Assembly (NCBI GenBank): GCA_900555085.1
Contig: USJU01000076.1
Coordinates: 1-5,695 of the forward strand
DNA: 5,695 nt
Origin: an uncultured Clostridium sp.
GTDB lineage: Bacteria > Bacillota > Clostridia > TANB77 > CAG-508
Direction of reading: 5' to 3'
Shown here: positions 5,695 through 5,695 of the stretch, piece after piece
Numbering within the stretch: the first letter of the stretch is position 1
Layout: each line of letters starts with the position of its first letter
Translations under genes and position numbers: made by a program
Notes under the pieces: generated by a model
Told to the model about the DNA's origin: nothing
Databases searched by the model: none
Seen by the model: only the letters and a program-made list of their open reading frames with translations

Positions 5695-5695
5695 C

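Overview
The window is strongly AT-rich, compact DNA from what looks like a spore-forming member of the Clostridia (Bacillota). That call rests on the base composition, the AGGAG-type ribosome binding sites, a BofC-like sporulation protein, a ClpE-type chaperone with an N-terminal zinc finger, and Gram-positive-style ComEC and PgsA proteins. It is an inference from gene content; no marker RNA is present. TGA acts as a stop, so the genetic code appears standard.

Left half, plus strand (1-2361): the window opens inside comEC, the DNA-uptake channel gene. Only the last membrane helices and the metallo-beta-lactamase-like domain are in view. One apparent extra base near 291 splits the reading frame exactly inside the conserved DVGQGD motif. 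A 7-bp inverted repeat sits at the comEC stop. It is followed by a type II toxin-antitoxin pair of the HicA/HicB type with a 4-base ATGA overlap, and then by a single-pass membrane protein whose outer domain resembles the BofC C-terminal domain. This strand ends at a 19-bp bidirectional terminator that overlaps the stop codons of both converging genes.

Right half, minus strand (5295 down to 2390): a clpE-like AAA+ unfoldase gene and the phosphatidylglycerophosphate synthase gene pgsA form a tight two-gene operon. A good sigma-A-type promoter lies upstream of clpE (TTGACT, 17 bases, TATATT). A second, divergent promoter (TTGTAA, 17 bases, TATAAT with a TG extension) lies 7 bases away and drives a small single-pass membrane protein of unknown function at the right edge.

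The parts are mostly well-known families: DNA uptake, toxin-antitoxin, sporulation, proteolysis and lipid synthesis. I see no clearly new multi-gene system. The points most worth a second look are the precise comEC frameshift, the HicA variant lacking the usual GSH histidine with a possible HicB operator, the clpE-pgsA pairing without a CtsR box, and the small membrane protein divergent from clpE.
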